A program made the translations under genes and the position numbers. From NCBI RefSeq assembly GCF_950023065.1, contig NC_088679.1, positions 33,046,001 through 33,110,000 on the forward strand: a DNA stretch of 64,000 nt, given 5' to 3'. The first letter of the stretch is position 1. Each line of letters begins with the position of its first letter. The notes under the pieces are model-generated. The model saw only the letters and a list, made by a program, of their open reading frames with translations. It made no database searches and was not told the DNA's origin. This document shows, piece after piece, positions 47,990 through 60,288 of the stretch. The stretch comes from Planococcus citri. Lineage: Eukaryota > Arthropoda > Insecta > Hemiptera > Pseudococcidae.

Positions 47990-50900
47990 TTTCAGGAAAT
48001 TCTATGAATATACTAACTTTCTGTGATACCATTTATTATATGTACCTCTACCTACCTATAAATTTATTTATCTGTACCTTGCTACTGTTACCTGTTTTAT
48101 GCTATCCTATTAATCTAATTAAAAGAAGTAGGCATTCAATATCGATTTTTAAAAACTGAAATGCTTTTGAGCATAAGAATGATTTTCAATTTGCCTTCCA
48201 AAATTTCGTTTGGTGACAACTTTTTAAAATATAGGTACCTATCTCATTTTGACGATCAGCTGCAATATTACCTACCTAGGTACCTACCTGAAACGACAGC
48301 GACGTAAAAAAACGACAGCACGTAGAATGGTGATTTAATCACTATAACGTTTGAAAATTGTCATCCACGTACTCAATTTAATTATTTTCAGTGATAGGTA
48401 AGTTACATATGCTTCGCTATATATGTATAGGTACTTGAAGTATGAATGAAGACACAAATGACAAGAGATTTTTGAGCTTTGTATTGTACGTCTACGTATA
48501 CCACGTAGTGTGATGGAGGAGCAACAAGTAGGTATATTATAACATGCGTTCATTGTGAAAATAATAAACCCTGACAACTGTTATCGCAGATGTTTGCGAG
48601 TGTTATTTAACACCAGATAGAATTCAACGTCAGAGCTGCTACCTTTCGGCTTGTTGCTGTTGTTGTTGTTTTTCAAACATTACAACTACCTATACCTACG
48701 AAACAGGACGGAAATTTTATACGCTTGCTTCAAAGAAAAAAAATTCGCGACAGCGTTTCTCGTCAATTTTTGAAATTTTCATTGCTGAGTCGCTGGGACT
48801 TGCAAAAAATCATATTTTTGAGTTCTTTTTTAATGGTCGAATACGAGTAGGTACTTGATCTTTGCTTTGGTGTGTATGTATTAATATTTTAAAACTGACT
48901 GATAGCAGATCAGAAGTGACCATTTAATATTTTAAAAACATAGAAATCATAATTAAGTTATGCCTATGCGTATTAATTTGGTGCCAATTGTTCATTTAAA
49001 ACATGGTTGATTTAGGCACTTACTCGTATTTCATTATTTACAGTATTTAGTAAACATTTACGTCACGCTGTATCGATAATTAATCCTGACAAATTACTTA
49101 GGTACCTAACTATAGATAATACAAATACAAAAAAGTTATTATTACCAATGATTTAAGTTCTCTTATCAGTGAATATTACTCGTATTCTTCCTTCCCAACT
49201 CCTAAATACAAAGTAATCGTGTTCGTGTTCTCACGTAAAACATATGAGTACCTACCTACGTATTTAATAAAATTAATCAACGAGCTTTTTATTCGTTCCC
49301 CTTCCCTGGGGTCACGTAAATGTATTCGTGATACAAGAAAAAAATATTTCCCCGATTCTGTTTCAATCACCTATTCACCTATGGCGTGAAATTGCACTCG
49401 AATGAAGTTATAAACCAAACCTTAGTTTTTTTTTTTAAATGAATATGAAACTTTATCCATGAACTACACGAATAGACACGAACGTCGTATTGCAGCCAAA
49501 AAACCATGTGCATTATCGGATAACAACATCCGGTACCGGATTTCCACTTCTTTGGTCAAATTCACCTATATATTGTAGTGAGGTATAGGTGCCTGCCTAG
49601 GTACTAATAATGAACGCGTTATCTCACAAATATTTTAAACTGGTTTAGTTTGTTTGGTGCACGGAGATGTACCAAGACTGGCCACCGAGTATTCATCTAC
49701 GTGATTGCGCAGTTGGTAGTCTAAACATAGATAATAATTATTAATTTAGAATAATTATAAGAAAATTAGAGATTTTGGAATTCGGAGAAAATCATGGTAA
49801 GAAATGCTCGCATGGCATAGAGATATTCCACTGAGAAGTTGAACTGGTTCACGAAACTTTTTTAAATGAAAGTATGTGTTACGAAGAAATTTTTTATGAA
49901 ATTAACTCGTCATGGCCGATTGGTAGGTAAAGGAATGAATTCAGTTTAAAAAAAAAAGTACCTATACCTACTTTTAAGAATTCAATGGTTTTCTTTGAAC
50001 ATTTTTTGATAGATTCTCACATTACAAAGAACAGCTTTGTTCAACTTTCTTTCCAATTCGAAAGAAGTCAATTTTATCTATGTATTGTAAAAAGAGTGAG
50101 AAACAATCAGATGGATTCGCTGGCCAGCCAGTTTCTGGAGATGAGGGGGAAATCCCCTTGAAGAGATTATAGAGCATCGTTGGAGCAAGTTGAAGCACCC
50201 AGTCTACCCAGTCCAGACGTTAAAGCAGCCCTCCTCCTCCTCCTTCTTTTCAGTCCCATCCCTCCTCATGGCAGAACAACCTGTTTAGCATCTCAAGGTC
50301 GTCTGTCTGCCAGTCTGACCATTCAAAGTTATCCTTGCCCGTCACGCCTATCGAGATCATTGACCCATCTGTCTGACCTCTCAAGGTCATCTGTCTGTCT
50401 GCCTGACGCCACAAGGTCACTGACCCTGCTGTCTAGCCTGGTAGTTGTTTACGAGTTGTTCCCTTTCAGAGTTCAGTAATAAATTAACCATCGTAATTTC
50501 TATCTTGACCTTTCAGTTAATTTGGCCTATTTTCTTTTCGCCAATTAGAAACTGCCAAACATTGAAATTTATACTTCTGAAAACTGGTTAAACTTGAAAA
50601 AAATCAGTTTGTGGAATTTCAAAAAAAAAAATCAAAATTCAAAATCAGCAGGTACCTAATTGAAATAATTTTCAAAATGAAAGCTCAACTCTGAACTCAT
50701 GCTAAGTAAACACAAAAATCGAACATTGAAATTATTTGCCGGATTTTCCGACCATCTAAAATGACTGGGGGTGTTACACCCCCCCACCCCCCCTTAGTTT
50801 CGTCCCTACCCCCGCCTCTTCCCCGGTGCTCAATTTGAATATTTATTTGATGCAAGGCTATTCATTCTTCGTGCACAACCCCCTCAATGCCCCCTTTCTC

Positions 50901-53473
50901 AATCTTTTTGAAAAACTACAAATATATAAAAGTGGTGTAATACAATCAATTTTTATGCATTCTATGTCACTCGTGCAGTTCGAACATCTATTTTTTTTTT
51001 TTTTTTTAATCAAATTTTTCGGTATTCTTTTTTATGCTCCAACCCTCTGATTTGAAAAAAGTGGATGACTTGTGGACATTGAAAAATCTATCCAAATAGT
51101 TGGGTAGGTAGGTAAAACTCAGAACCCTCCGATTATAGGTTTTGTAAGAATCAATATATGTAAGTAAACTTACCCTGGGCTCTTTTTCATAATTTCTAAA
51201 TTTTTTTTGTTTTTTCAAAAATTGGAGAGCTAGAATGCTTTATTTTTTGGAGCACTGATGAAAGATAAGAAGGGAGAGAGGGTTCAGATACAAAAAATTA
51301 ATCAATATTCCAGCTACTTATCTCTAAATAAATAATAATAATGTGTCGTTATTTTTTTTTTTTTTTTGAAGGCTACATTATTCTGCCCTTTATTGAGGAT
51401 CGTGATCCCATTTGAGGGTTAGTGGGCTCTTATTGACCACCAGTTTCTTTGTTCTTACTGCATAAGTCCATTATTTATTTATTTTTTTACTTACGAAATA
51501 CTCACGCATAAACATACTCGTAGTTAGACTTACCGGAGTTAATGCCAGTACAGTTTAGTATAACACGTACCTAAAGCGTTCTATGCCTACCAGCAATTTA
51601 CCTGTATTTAATTACTTATTTACAAAGAAGATAATATTCAACGAAACAAGGTGTAGGTACCTAATAGAATTACCTACCCGTATCAGTGAATTACATTAAC
51701 CCTGAATATGCCACATAGCCCTCATATCATCACTTAACCAACACTCTTTATCATTTCCAAGCTCCAAGAGCTATGAATATGTATGAAGATGCAGCGTTCA
51801 GTCTGTTGTAGGTGCAGGTCGGTTTATATTACTTACTTCACGAAACCGAATCACTTGCCTATTTACTAAGAATATTAAAATATATGGTACCTGTGCCATC
51901 AATATGTGAATTGAAACAAACATAAAAGCGAAGCCTTGAGAAATTATTATATAAATTATGAAACTTTCCGTCTTCCTCTGGTTATTCGTTACATATACAT
52001 ACTTACTTACTGAAACAGAAGAGAAATTTATTTGACTTTTTTCTTTGACAAGATGCACCAAATGTACCTACCATACCGTTGATGAGGAGCGTTATTTATG
52101 CATATGATGACAACGTTGAAAGTACCCAACGTTTTCCGACTTGAAGATGAAGATGAAGCTGACTTCTATAGAATATTGTTTATTAACGTACGATGATGGA
52201 AGAAACATGTCATGTATAAGTACACTTTTGAAAAGCACTGCGCATCGTTTACCGTATTAACATTTACATATGTAGAAAGTACATACATATACAGTACACG
52301 GCAACGTATAGAAAGCAAAGCGTGCCATAAAGAATTACAGATGACTTCAACAAATCGTCTAAATTTTTTATTACTCCAACATAATAAGTAAGTAAATAAA
52401 TAAATTTTCAAATCATGATTCATCTCATGCTGCGGAATAAGTTGATAGATGGGCACCCAGGCAGCTTATCTATTCTTTGGTTGAAAGTTCAATTTCTACA
52501 GACTGCTTAGTTTTGATGAAATTTTACTTCATTTGATAAAATTGAACTCGTAAAGTGGATTTTCACTCGTACTTACCTCCGCATATGTCTCATCATGACT
52601 CATGTGGTATAATTCAATGAGTTTCGTAAAGTGTTTGCGAATCGAAGGTGATTCGTTATCACTCTTTGGATGAATATCTATACGCTGCTGTTGTGATGGC
52701 ATTACTCAATAATGTGTTATAAGTATTTAGGTAGGTGCCTGTGCCTACAGACAGAATAAACGTACTATACCTACCTACGTTGATGATATGAAAATTCCAG
52801 GTCATTTCAAAACCATTTTACACATACGTGTGATAAGAATAATAAGAATAATTAAGTAAAAAGGTCATATTCCAGTGAGAATGTAACATTTTAAATGTTT
52901 GAACTGTGTGGTTATATTATGTAAACGTATTCTTTGTTCGAAAGTGAGTATATAAATCATTTGTTCGTCGCAATTCTTTCTGAATGATTGAATATGCCCG
53001 TGAAATAGAAACAGAATAGATTTCTTTATGCAGAACATAAACACTGTGAAGAATACTATGTGTAAAATCGTATTATCTGCGGTATTTCTCTTTTATTCGC
53101 CAATATAAACACTGAAAAGTTTTTGTATTTTTCAAACAAAAATTACCGCTGTAGGTATCCTTGGATTAAATAGGTATGCCGATAATATACAAGTAGATTG
53201 ATCTTTTTTTTATTGATGAAAATGGTGGTTGGTATAATGTTTCGAGAACGCTGCTGAAACTAATTTTAAATCATCTATCTGGCAGTATGAGTATATTTGG
53301 ATGAATTTTGTTCAATTTAAATCGAATACCTACCTACTAATTTATATGTATTGACCTGAAAACACGCAGGTAGGTAAATAATTCACAACTTACTGTAAAA
53401 ATGCATGATTGAAGATGCCAAGATACAATTATAGGTAGGTACCTTACAACTCACTCATTACTACATAAACTGA
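47990..53473. other. Gene-poor intergenic stretch
   Basis: 5.5 kb of AT-rich DNA with many GGTACCTA-type motifs and T-runs (near 50993 and 51352). Short open frames are not conserved-looking. The only composition change is a more GC-rich patch at about 50095-50480, described separately. No exon, RNA gene or recognisable element was found. Confidence 0.5.
50095..50480. other. GC-richer island with TCAAGGTC repeats
   Basis: The island contains pyrimidine-rich imperfect repeats of a phrase like CTCAAGGTC-N-TCTGTCTG. TCAAGGTCG lies at 50293, TCAAGGTCA at 50381 and ACAAGGTCA at 50411, followed by AGTAATAAATTAACC at about 50477. The patch could be a solo-LTR remnant, as suggested by the AATAAA near its end, or a minisatellite. 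A 99-codon open frame here (50180-50479) is proline/serine low-complexity and is not considered a gene. Confidence 0.35.
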
Positions 53474-54645
53474 CAAGGGAACCTCTTGAAGTGTCGCACT
53501 CCAATTTGAACGGGACCGCGATTTTTCGAAAGAGCATAGTCTAAACCCCCCAAACCAAATTTTCAGTTGCCCAAGTTCATTTTTCGATTTTTGGCGAATG
53601 TTTGAAAATTCAAAATTGACTGTTTTTGGCGATTTATGCTTTTTTAAAAAAAAAAGTACATACTTGATCAATAAAAATGGTCAAAATAAGTACCAAAACT
53701 AATATTAATTACCCAAATCCAAATTTCACCATTTCCAGCCATTCTGGAGCCTCCAGCGCGATTTTTCAATTTCTCCAGAATTTTGAATTTGCTCCAGAAG
53801 GCGTGAATATGCAGTTGGGCAGCTAAAAATTGAGTTGTGTATTATACTGGACCTGTTTAACTAGTTTATCTACATTTGAGCCGATTTTGAGAGTGACACC
53901 TCAAGAGTGGTTTTTTGAGGTGTCACTCTCGCTCCAAAACGGCTGGAAATGGTAGAATTTGCACTGGGGGGGGGGGGTTAATTCTTGAAGAAACACAGCA
54001 ATTCGCGCAAATTTCAAAAATTTCCTCACAAACGGTTATCTTTTGATTTTTTGGATTTTTCAAATTTTAAAAAAGCTGGTCAAAAAACCACTCTTGAGGT
54101 GTCACTTCCAAATTCGGCTCAAATGTAGATAAACTCGTTAAATAGGTCGAATATAATACACAACTCGATTTTTAGCTGCCCAAATGCATATTCACATCTT
54201 CTGGAGCAAATTCAAAATTCTGGAGAAATTGAAAATCAGCGCGGAGGCTCCAGAATGGCTGGAATTGTGAAATGTTGATTTGGGGAGTTAATTACGGACA
54301 AAATACTGCGATTCGCGCAAATTTCAAAAATTTCCTCACAAACGGCTATTTTTTGATTTTTTGGATTTTTTAATTTTGAAAAAAGCTGGTCAAAAAACCA
54401 CTCTTGAGGTCTCACTCCCAAAATCGGCTCAAATGAAGATAAACTTGTTAAACAGGTCGAGTGTAACACACAACTCGATTTTTAGCTGCACAACTTCATA
54501 TTCACGCGTTCTGGAGCAAATTCAAAATTCTGGAGAAATTGAAAATCGCGCTGGAGGCTCCAGAATGGCTGGAAATGGTGAAATTTGGATTCGGGTAATT
54601 AATATTAGTTTTGGGACTTATTTTGACCATTTTTATTGATCAAGT
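53474..54645. repeat. Second foldback element copy, interrupted by an LTR retrotransposon
   Basis: It begins CAAGGGAACCTCTTGAAG and follows the element at 12597-13855 block by block: CCAGAATGG inverted arms, AAACTCGTTAAA..GGTCGA, and GGTGTCACTC units. It includes about 45 bp missing from that copy's left arm. The match stops at 54645 within TTTATTGATCAAGT, exactly where the LTR begins. The missing right end, about 170 bp, is expected beyond the 3' LTR, outside the window. Confidence 0.8.
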
Positions 54646-55706
54646 TGTTATGGTGCAATCTGCCTCCACCTGCTAGGTGATAAATCTTAGGGTAACCCTT
54701 TACGCGATGTGATTTATAGCTATTTAGTAAAGAGGGTTCCAGTAACGTGGGAAAATATTATAACATAGGGTGTGAACAATACCTTTCAATCGTGAAGGAG
54801 GCACGAGCTTCTGTCGATTGAAAGGTATCATCACTTGGTTTTTGCGATCGGCCGTGGCAAGATCCTCGTCGAAGTATGTGGTTCAGGAGTAATTTGTATG
54901 TAACGACAGGCCTAGCCTAGAGTTGCATTATTCACAGGTTAACCCACCTCGCGTGTGTTTAAGATAATATTTGAGTTTATCGTAATCGTTGGTAGTTATT
55001 AATTAATTCTCTGAGGTAATGATCCGACGATTATAACCTTTGCGGTCATATCAAGATAAACCTAGGCATCTTGAATGAAGCGTGTGATACGTGTGTCTCT
55101 TCGTAAAGCAGCCACCGACAGCCACTAGTATTGGGGTAGGCTACGGAAAAGAGGTGGTGTGACAGTGAGCAGTTTATGGTAAGTGTAAGCTTACTAGGTG
55201 GTCTCTCAGCCACTATATTAATTATAACCATATCATAATTAATAGATGATGTCAATAGACGTGAGGGATGGAGCATGGATTCCTCACTCACGTCATTAGG
55301 TATATTTTTCGCATACATAATCGTAGTAAGATACTTGATTAGTAAGGTTTCAATTCCATGTATAATTGTCGTATCTGCCAGGAGAAGTGCCTTAAGCACC
55401 ATCCTATCTGTCTAGATTGAACGCATTTAATAAATCAATAGCATATTTCAATATGCTATAAATAACGTAAATGTAGTGAATGTCTTGACTGAATAAAACT
55501 TGTACATAAATGGTATTTAAATGTTGATCATTTCTGTACTTTGATGACTTAGAATCTTTAATGGTCACTCAAGAGAACTCCCATCTGAGCTAGTCAGGAG
55601 TCGAATAAATCTCCCCCCTAAGGTGATATTTATGAGAGATACCAGCAAAAACGATAGGTACCATACCTACCTTCCATCGCCGATCATTATCAATTCTAAG
55701 ATAACA
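54646..55706 (+). mobile_element. 5' LTR of a Ty3/gypsy-like retrotransposon
   Basis: The 1061-bp LTR opens TGTTAT and closes ATAACA, a perfect terminal inverted repeat with TG...CA ends. A primer-binding site follows after three bases. Within it, TATAAAT at 55457 is followed about 35 bases later by AATAAA (55492-55497). Transcription would therefore start near 55487 and U3 is about 840 bp. A small hairpin (AGCATAT / ATATGCT, 55439-55456) sits just before the TATA box. The 3' LTR is outside the window, so identity between LTRs, and hence age, cannot be judged. Confidence 0.8.
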
Positions 55707-55709
55707 TTT

Positions 55710-55729
55710 TGGCGCTCAAGCGGTGGGAC
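55710..55729 (+). other. Retrotransposon primer-binding site
   Basis: TGGCGCTCAAGCGGTGGGAC starts three bases after the LTR end. The TGGCG start pairs with a tRNA 3' end of the form CGCCA, and the whole resembles the TGGCGCCCAACGTGGGG-type sites of many insect Ty3/gypsy elements. The priming tRNA is not identified; a discriminator G before CCA fits, for example, a serine-type tRNA. Confidence 0.7.
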
Positions 55730-58326
55730 TTATTTTATTTAACTCGCCTTATGCAAGTTGAATTATAGGTGAGTCTCGAATTCACATTATCAAAATTAAC
55801 ATTCTCTTTAAATATGAATTTTTTAGAATATTTTAGTGTTCTGTAATATTCTCTAAGTCTGAAATACCTCGACGGCGAGTATTTCACCAAAATTTAAAAA
55901 CATTTAGAAATAACCTAAAATCTTCTTTCACGTGTATATAGCTGCACTCGGCAACTACACTACACAATAGGCGACCCTAATTTTACAACTCTATTAGATA
56001 CGCCTCTAACATCTTCATAGTCAGGATACAATGTAGGAGTCTTCTCTATAGATTTACGTATGTGTACCCTGTACTACCTAAAAATATCTAAGTTACGTGT
56101 TTTTTCAGTAACGGTGATGGTCAATTTAGATATTTTTAGATAAAAATAATTTTTTTAATTTTATACTTAGAATTATTTAGTTATGAAATTTACAAATATT
56201 GAGTTTTGTGTGTCAGTCTGTAACTTAAAAATTACGTTCTGAGACCCAAAATTCAAACAATTAGGTAATATTGTTTTATTTTTCACGAGTGTAAAAAATT
56301 ACCATGATCCCAGATTTTTCCTTTAACATTCGCGTAATTTCGATTACGTGAATTTTGGGGAAAAATGTTCAACTTTGTCAGTCTGGAAGTTTTCGAGAAA
56401 ACTATCTTTACACCAAAAAAGTTGATTTTCGGAAGATTTCGAGAAAAACATTGAAAACATGGAATTTTAAACTCTGAAAAATTAAAAATAATCCTTACCA
56501 CCTAAAAATAACCTATACTAGGCTATTGGCTATTCAAATTTCTAAACTAAAAATTTCTATGTGCATTTTTGTAATTTTCTCACTAAAAAACGAAAAATTA
56601 GGATCGCTAAAAATTTAGGCTAACATTTTGTTCCAAATTAAATACTTTTCTAAGAAAAAATATAGACGATTCTAAGAACCTTTCAGGACTATTTTTCATT
56701 GTAAAATCACCAAAAATACTTATTTTTCGAATATTTGTGTCCAAAAATCCAAAATTACAAAAATCTCCATATGTGAATTTCCTAAATAAATTGCAACAAA
56801 CCAGGGAAAGCTGTGTTCTTGAGCAAGATTACAGTGTTGGATAAGATAGACTTACTCTTATTGATTTTTGCAGAGATAGAATATTCTCAGAGAAACCAGT
56901 GCACTCTCATTGGGATTTCGTTGGTTACGATCGCGAAATCATCTCAAATGAATATTTTACCATGCAAAAATCTGTGGTCTGTTTGCACTTTTGGAGGATA
57001 AAGATATTTGCTGAGAAACCAGTGCACTCTCACTGGGATTTTGTTGGTTACGATCACAAAGTCATCTCAGGCAAATATTTTGCCATCTAAAGGTGTCAAA
57101 TCAGACCGAAAATATAAGAGGAAATACTAAGTATCCGAGCTGTATATCTGACTAGCCTCATAGATACATGCCAAACCTGATAAATTGCAATTATTTCCTC
57201 CGAAGACGAATTTATTTCCTATCCTAGAGCATGAAATTTTTCCGACTCGGACATTCCAATAACATTTTTTAATTGGTGAAAACGAATTTAAAAATTAGAA
57301 TTATTTCGTAAAGAACGATCTTACAAAATAATGTGATTCTTTAGCCTAAAAAAAAAAAAAAAAAAAAAATCCTAAGTATCTTTTCGAACCACGAGGTGAC
57401 TACATTTAAAGATATATCTCGCGTGCCGAAAAGGTACCTACCTATTAGAAATCGATAGAAGGATCTTCTTTGTGTTAAAAATCACGCCTAATTCAAAACG
57501 ATCTCGTGACTACGTACGGGATACAAGGTAAAGAACATCTGCACAAAACAAATGCTCTTTAACCCTATCAAAACCACTAGAATTTTCGATCCACGAGGCG
57601 ACTACGTAAGGGATTTATGTATTGCATGTACCTATATGTACCTACCTCATTATTTTATGTACTTACATTCTTTCCAGAATCATCGAAAGACTACGTACGG
57701 GATCCGAAAATATGCTAATTAGATTTAGATAGCTTCAATCTGTTTCTCACGATGTCTTCCTTTCCGAGAATAGGGAAAGACCCTCTTTTAGATCAGGTAG
57801 CAGATGAAACTGTCAATCACGATTACATCAATTCTTGAAAGATAGAAAAGGGTGAAAGAACACCTTTTCACGCTAATTAGGGTGGAACGTGCCAGTACAA
57901 CAATTGACAATTGTACCCATACATTACATACCACAGTAAAGTAATGTACACCTCCGCCACCCCGCCATCCGCCTAAACAAATTGACAAACGATCCGTCAA
58001 CGAGTTTTGATACAAAAGAAACACCTTGACTCGGAAGATACGATGATTTGAATATCGTTCCCACGATGTTTTTGGCAATAAAAAATTTAAGCGCCACGTA
58101 TCATCGAACCCTTCTTATTTGTCGTGTGCCAGGGCAGGTGATTGAACTCATATCGCTATAAAAATTCTCACGCGTATTCAATCATCCGGCACCCTAACTT
58201 TTATGATAATTAAGATACTCTGACCATTATTTCGGTAGTCAACAATATCTTGCTAAAATTTGCTAGATTCATTTTCCAAGTAACTCTCGTGAGTGTCGGA
58301 AGTATTGCGTTCGTATTTTGTGCTAT
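55730..58326 (+). other. Long untranslated leader of the retrotransposon
   Basis: About 2.6 kb separate the primer-binding site from gag, much longer than usual. The leader holds a 123-bp tandem duplication (units at about 56890 and 57013), an A-run of about 20 (57350-57369) and four spaced copies of a GACTACGTACGGGAT-like motif (57399, 57508, 57601, 57689). No long coding frame is seen. Packaging, translation-control or a decayed additional gene are possible; none is demonstrated. Confidence 0.6.
56890..57090 (+). repeat. 123-bp tandem duplication in the leader
   Basis: Two units each start GAGAAACCAGTGCACTCTCA and continue through GGTTACGATC and AAATATTTTNCCAT. The overlapping open frame (56899-57090) repeats HSHWDFVGYD twice, but it is short and has no known relative. 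Confidence 0.75.
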
Positions 58327-59816
58327 ATGTATACTCCTCCAGCTTTAAATACGCGCAGTAGAGTAAGTAAATCGTTACATACTTTGGATATCGGCAGAAT
58401 AGATCGAGATTCCAAATTGGATATTGACATAATAGATCAAGATTCCAATCGCGGTAAAGCTTCTAAAATGAGTAGTAACCAAGATAGCCAAAATTCGGAA
58501 CATTCATTCTTTAGTGACAATCATCAATTGCAAGACATGGATTGCGCAATTGGAGTTGAAATTAATCACACGCCTCATGATGAAGGTGTAGGTACTCAGG
58601 AAAATCTAAGGCCCTTTGATCTTGATTTTCGAGACACCACTAAAGATGAAATTTACGCAATTTTTCGGAAAAATTTAAAATGGAATGAATCACTTAAATC
58701 TGAAGTCAAAGCAAATTTCGAATTTAATAAACGCGAAATTTCTTCCGTTAAAAACCTGATTAAGGAAACTAAAAAAGCAACCATCCATTTGACTGATAGA
58801 ATTTCTGACGTAGCGACTCAAACTGAAAGAAACATACTTCAGAGTACTGCATGGTACGATGAATTATCTGGCCAACTTCGTGAAACTAATATTTCGATCG
58901 AACATACACAATCCGAGGTCGCGAATAATTCATCTAATATTCAACAAATTTCGGAAGCCATTACTCAAATTAATCACGAAACTCAAGTCCGTGATGAGGG
59001 TAGTAATAGAATGGTTGAAGAAATCAACCATATTAAGGAATCAATGCGTCGCAATCCTACATCTTCTGCTGCTAAAACTAAAACCATGGCTATTGACTCA
59101 GGTTCAGTAATTAATGCAGGCATATACTTTAGCGACGACAAATTATTCTTTCCTCACGAATTTTTGAAACATTTTGATGACTATTTTTCAGAAGCAAATG
59201 TCGCAGAAAAACATAAGGTCATAGCCTTCAAAGGAGTAATTACAACCTCCGATCGAGACGATTTTCTTGAAACTGTCAATGATGTATCCCGATATGACGA
59301 AATGAAACAAAAATTTCTAGAATTCTATTGGGATAGACACGCTCAAAATGAGGCTATGAAATATTGTAAACTAAATTTCACAACGTCTAATAATATAAAA
59401 AGCATGGCCAATAACATGATTCGATGGGCTCGTTCGCTCAGTCATCATCGTCATGGGTATGAGGATGACATTATCGAAATGTTAATTGGCAAGGCTCCGG
59501 AACAATTTGAAAGCAAATTGTCAGAAGAGGGACAGACTATAGACAAGTTCATTAAAAAATTGACAAATTTGGCTAAAGTTCAACGTGATCCTGACAATGA
59601 GGTACCGATTACGATTCGTAATAATAATATGCAAAGGCGTAGATATAATGAAAACAATACTATACCTACACCACGACAAAGTAATTCGTACCAACCCTCT
59701 CATGAACAATTATTAGATTTTTGGAATCAAATGACTCAAAAACCGAAACAGCCTGTTAAGAAAAATTTTAATGTAGCAGAACGTTTAGGATTCCTTCCGA
59801 AAGAAAGCCTGGCCCC

Positions 59817-59852
<36 letters not shown>

Positions 59853-60288
59853 TACGACGACGGACTCGGCAAAAGATAGATTAGATAGGTCAGATCAGCC
59901 TAAAACAACTCAACCTCCTTCTTTTCCAAAATCAAATCAAAATTCTCCGCCGCCGAATACAAAACCTTTTTCTATTGATAAAAATGGCAATTTAATTACC
60001 AATCCTAACAAATTTTATAATAGAACCAAAACTTCGCCGAATATACCACCTGCTCCTGTGCAGACGGTACGATTCGATGAAACTCTAGATAAATATGTTC
60101 TCGAGGAGACCTCCCAAGAGGATCTTTCTGCTCAAGTAAATTTATGTAACCTGCTTAATAACATATTCTCCAGTGACGAACCTGCTGATTCAGATCAGCA
60201 GACACTCACTGGAAATGTACAACTAATGACATCCCAAATTTCTGATGCCAATACTGAAGATTTGGCACCGGGAAACGAGATTCACTAG
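58327..60288 (+). CDS. gag: Retrotransposon Gag protein
   Basis: Structural protein expected to assemble the particle. The 653-aa frame from ATG 58327 has no stop until TAG at 60286. The N-terminal third is acidic and serine-rich, followed by a probable coiled-coil region (about residues 115-235). A retrotransposon-Gag-like helical domain (about 265-430, with FLEFYWD and MIRWARSL phrases) follows, then a low-complexity proline/asparagine tail with an encoded AAT microsatellite giving a poly-Asn run near residue 500. No CCHC zinc knuckle is present; RNA binding would have to use the basic tail. The 3' end overlaps pol by about 30 bases in the -1 frame, with a slippery heptamer at 60270. The frame is intact, which suggests a young insertion. 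Confidence 0.85.
59815..59852 (+). repeat. AAT microsatellite inside gag
   Basis: About eleven consecutive AAT codons encode a poly-asparagine run without breaking the frame. Length variation here would alter only the linker between the Gag core and the C-terminal tail. Confidence 0.9.

Noticed and set aside
50180..50479. 99-codon frame rich in Pro, Ser and Leu
   Set aside because: Composition follows the pyrimidine-rich repeats; no splice sites or relatives evident.
55046..55402. 118-codon minus-strand frame inside the LTR
   Set aside because: No family resemblance; LTR sequence commonly contains chance frames, and the LTR boundaries explain this region.
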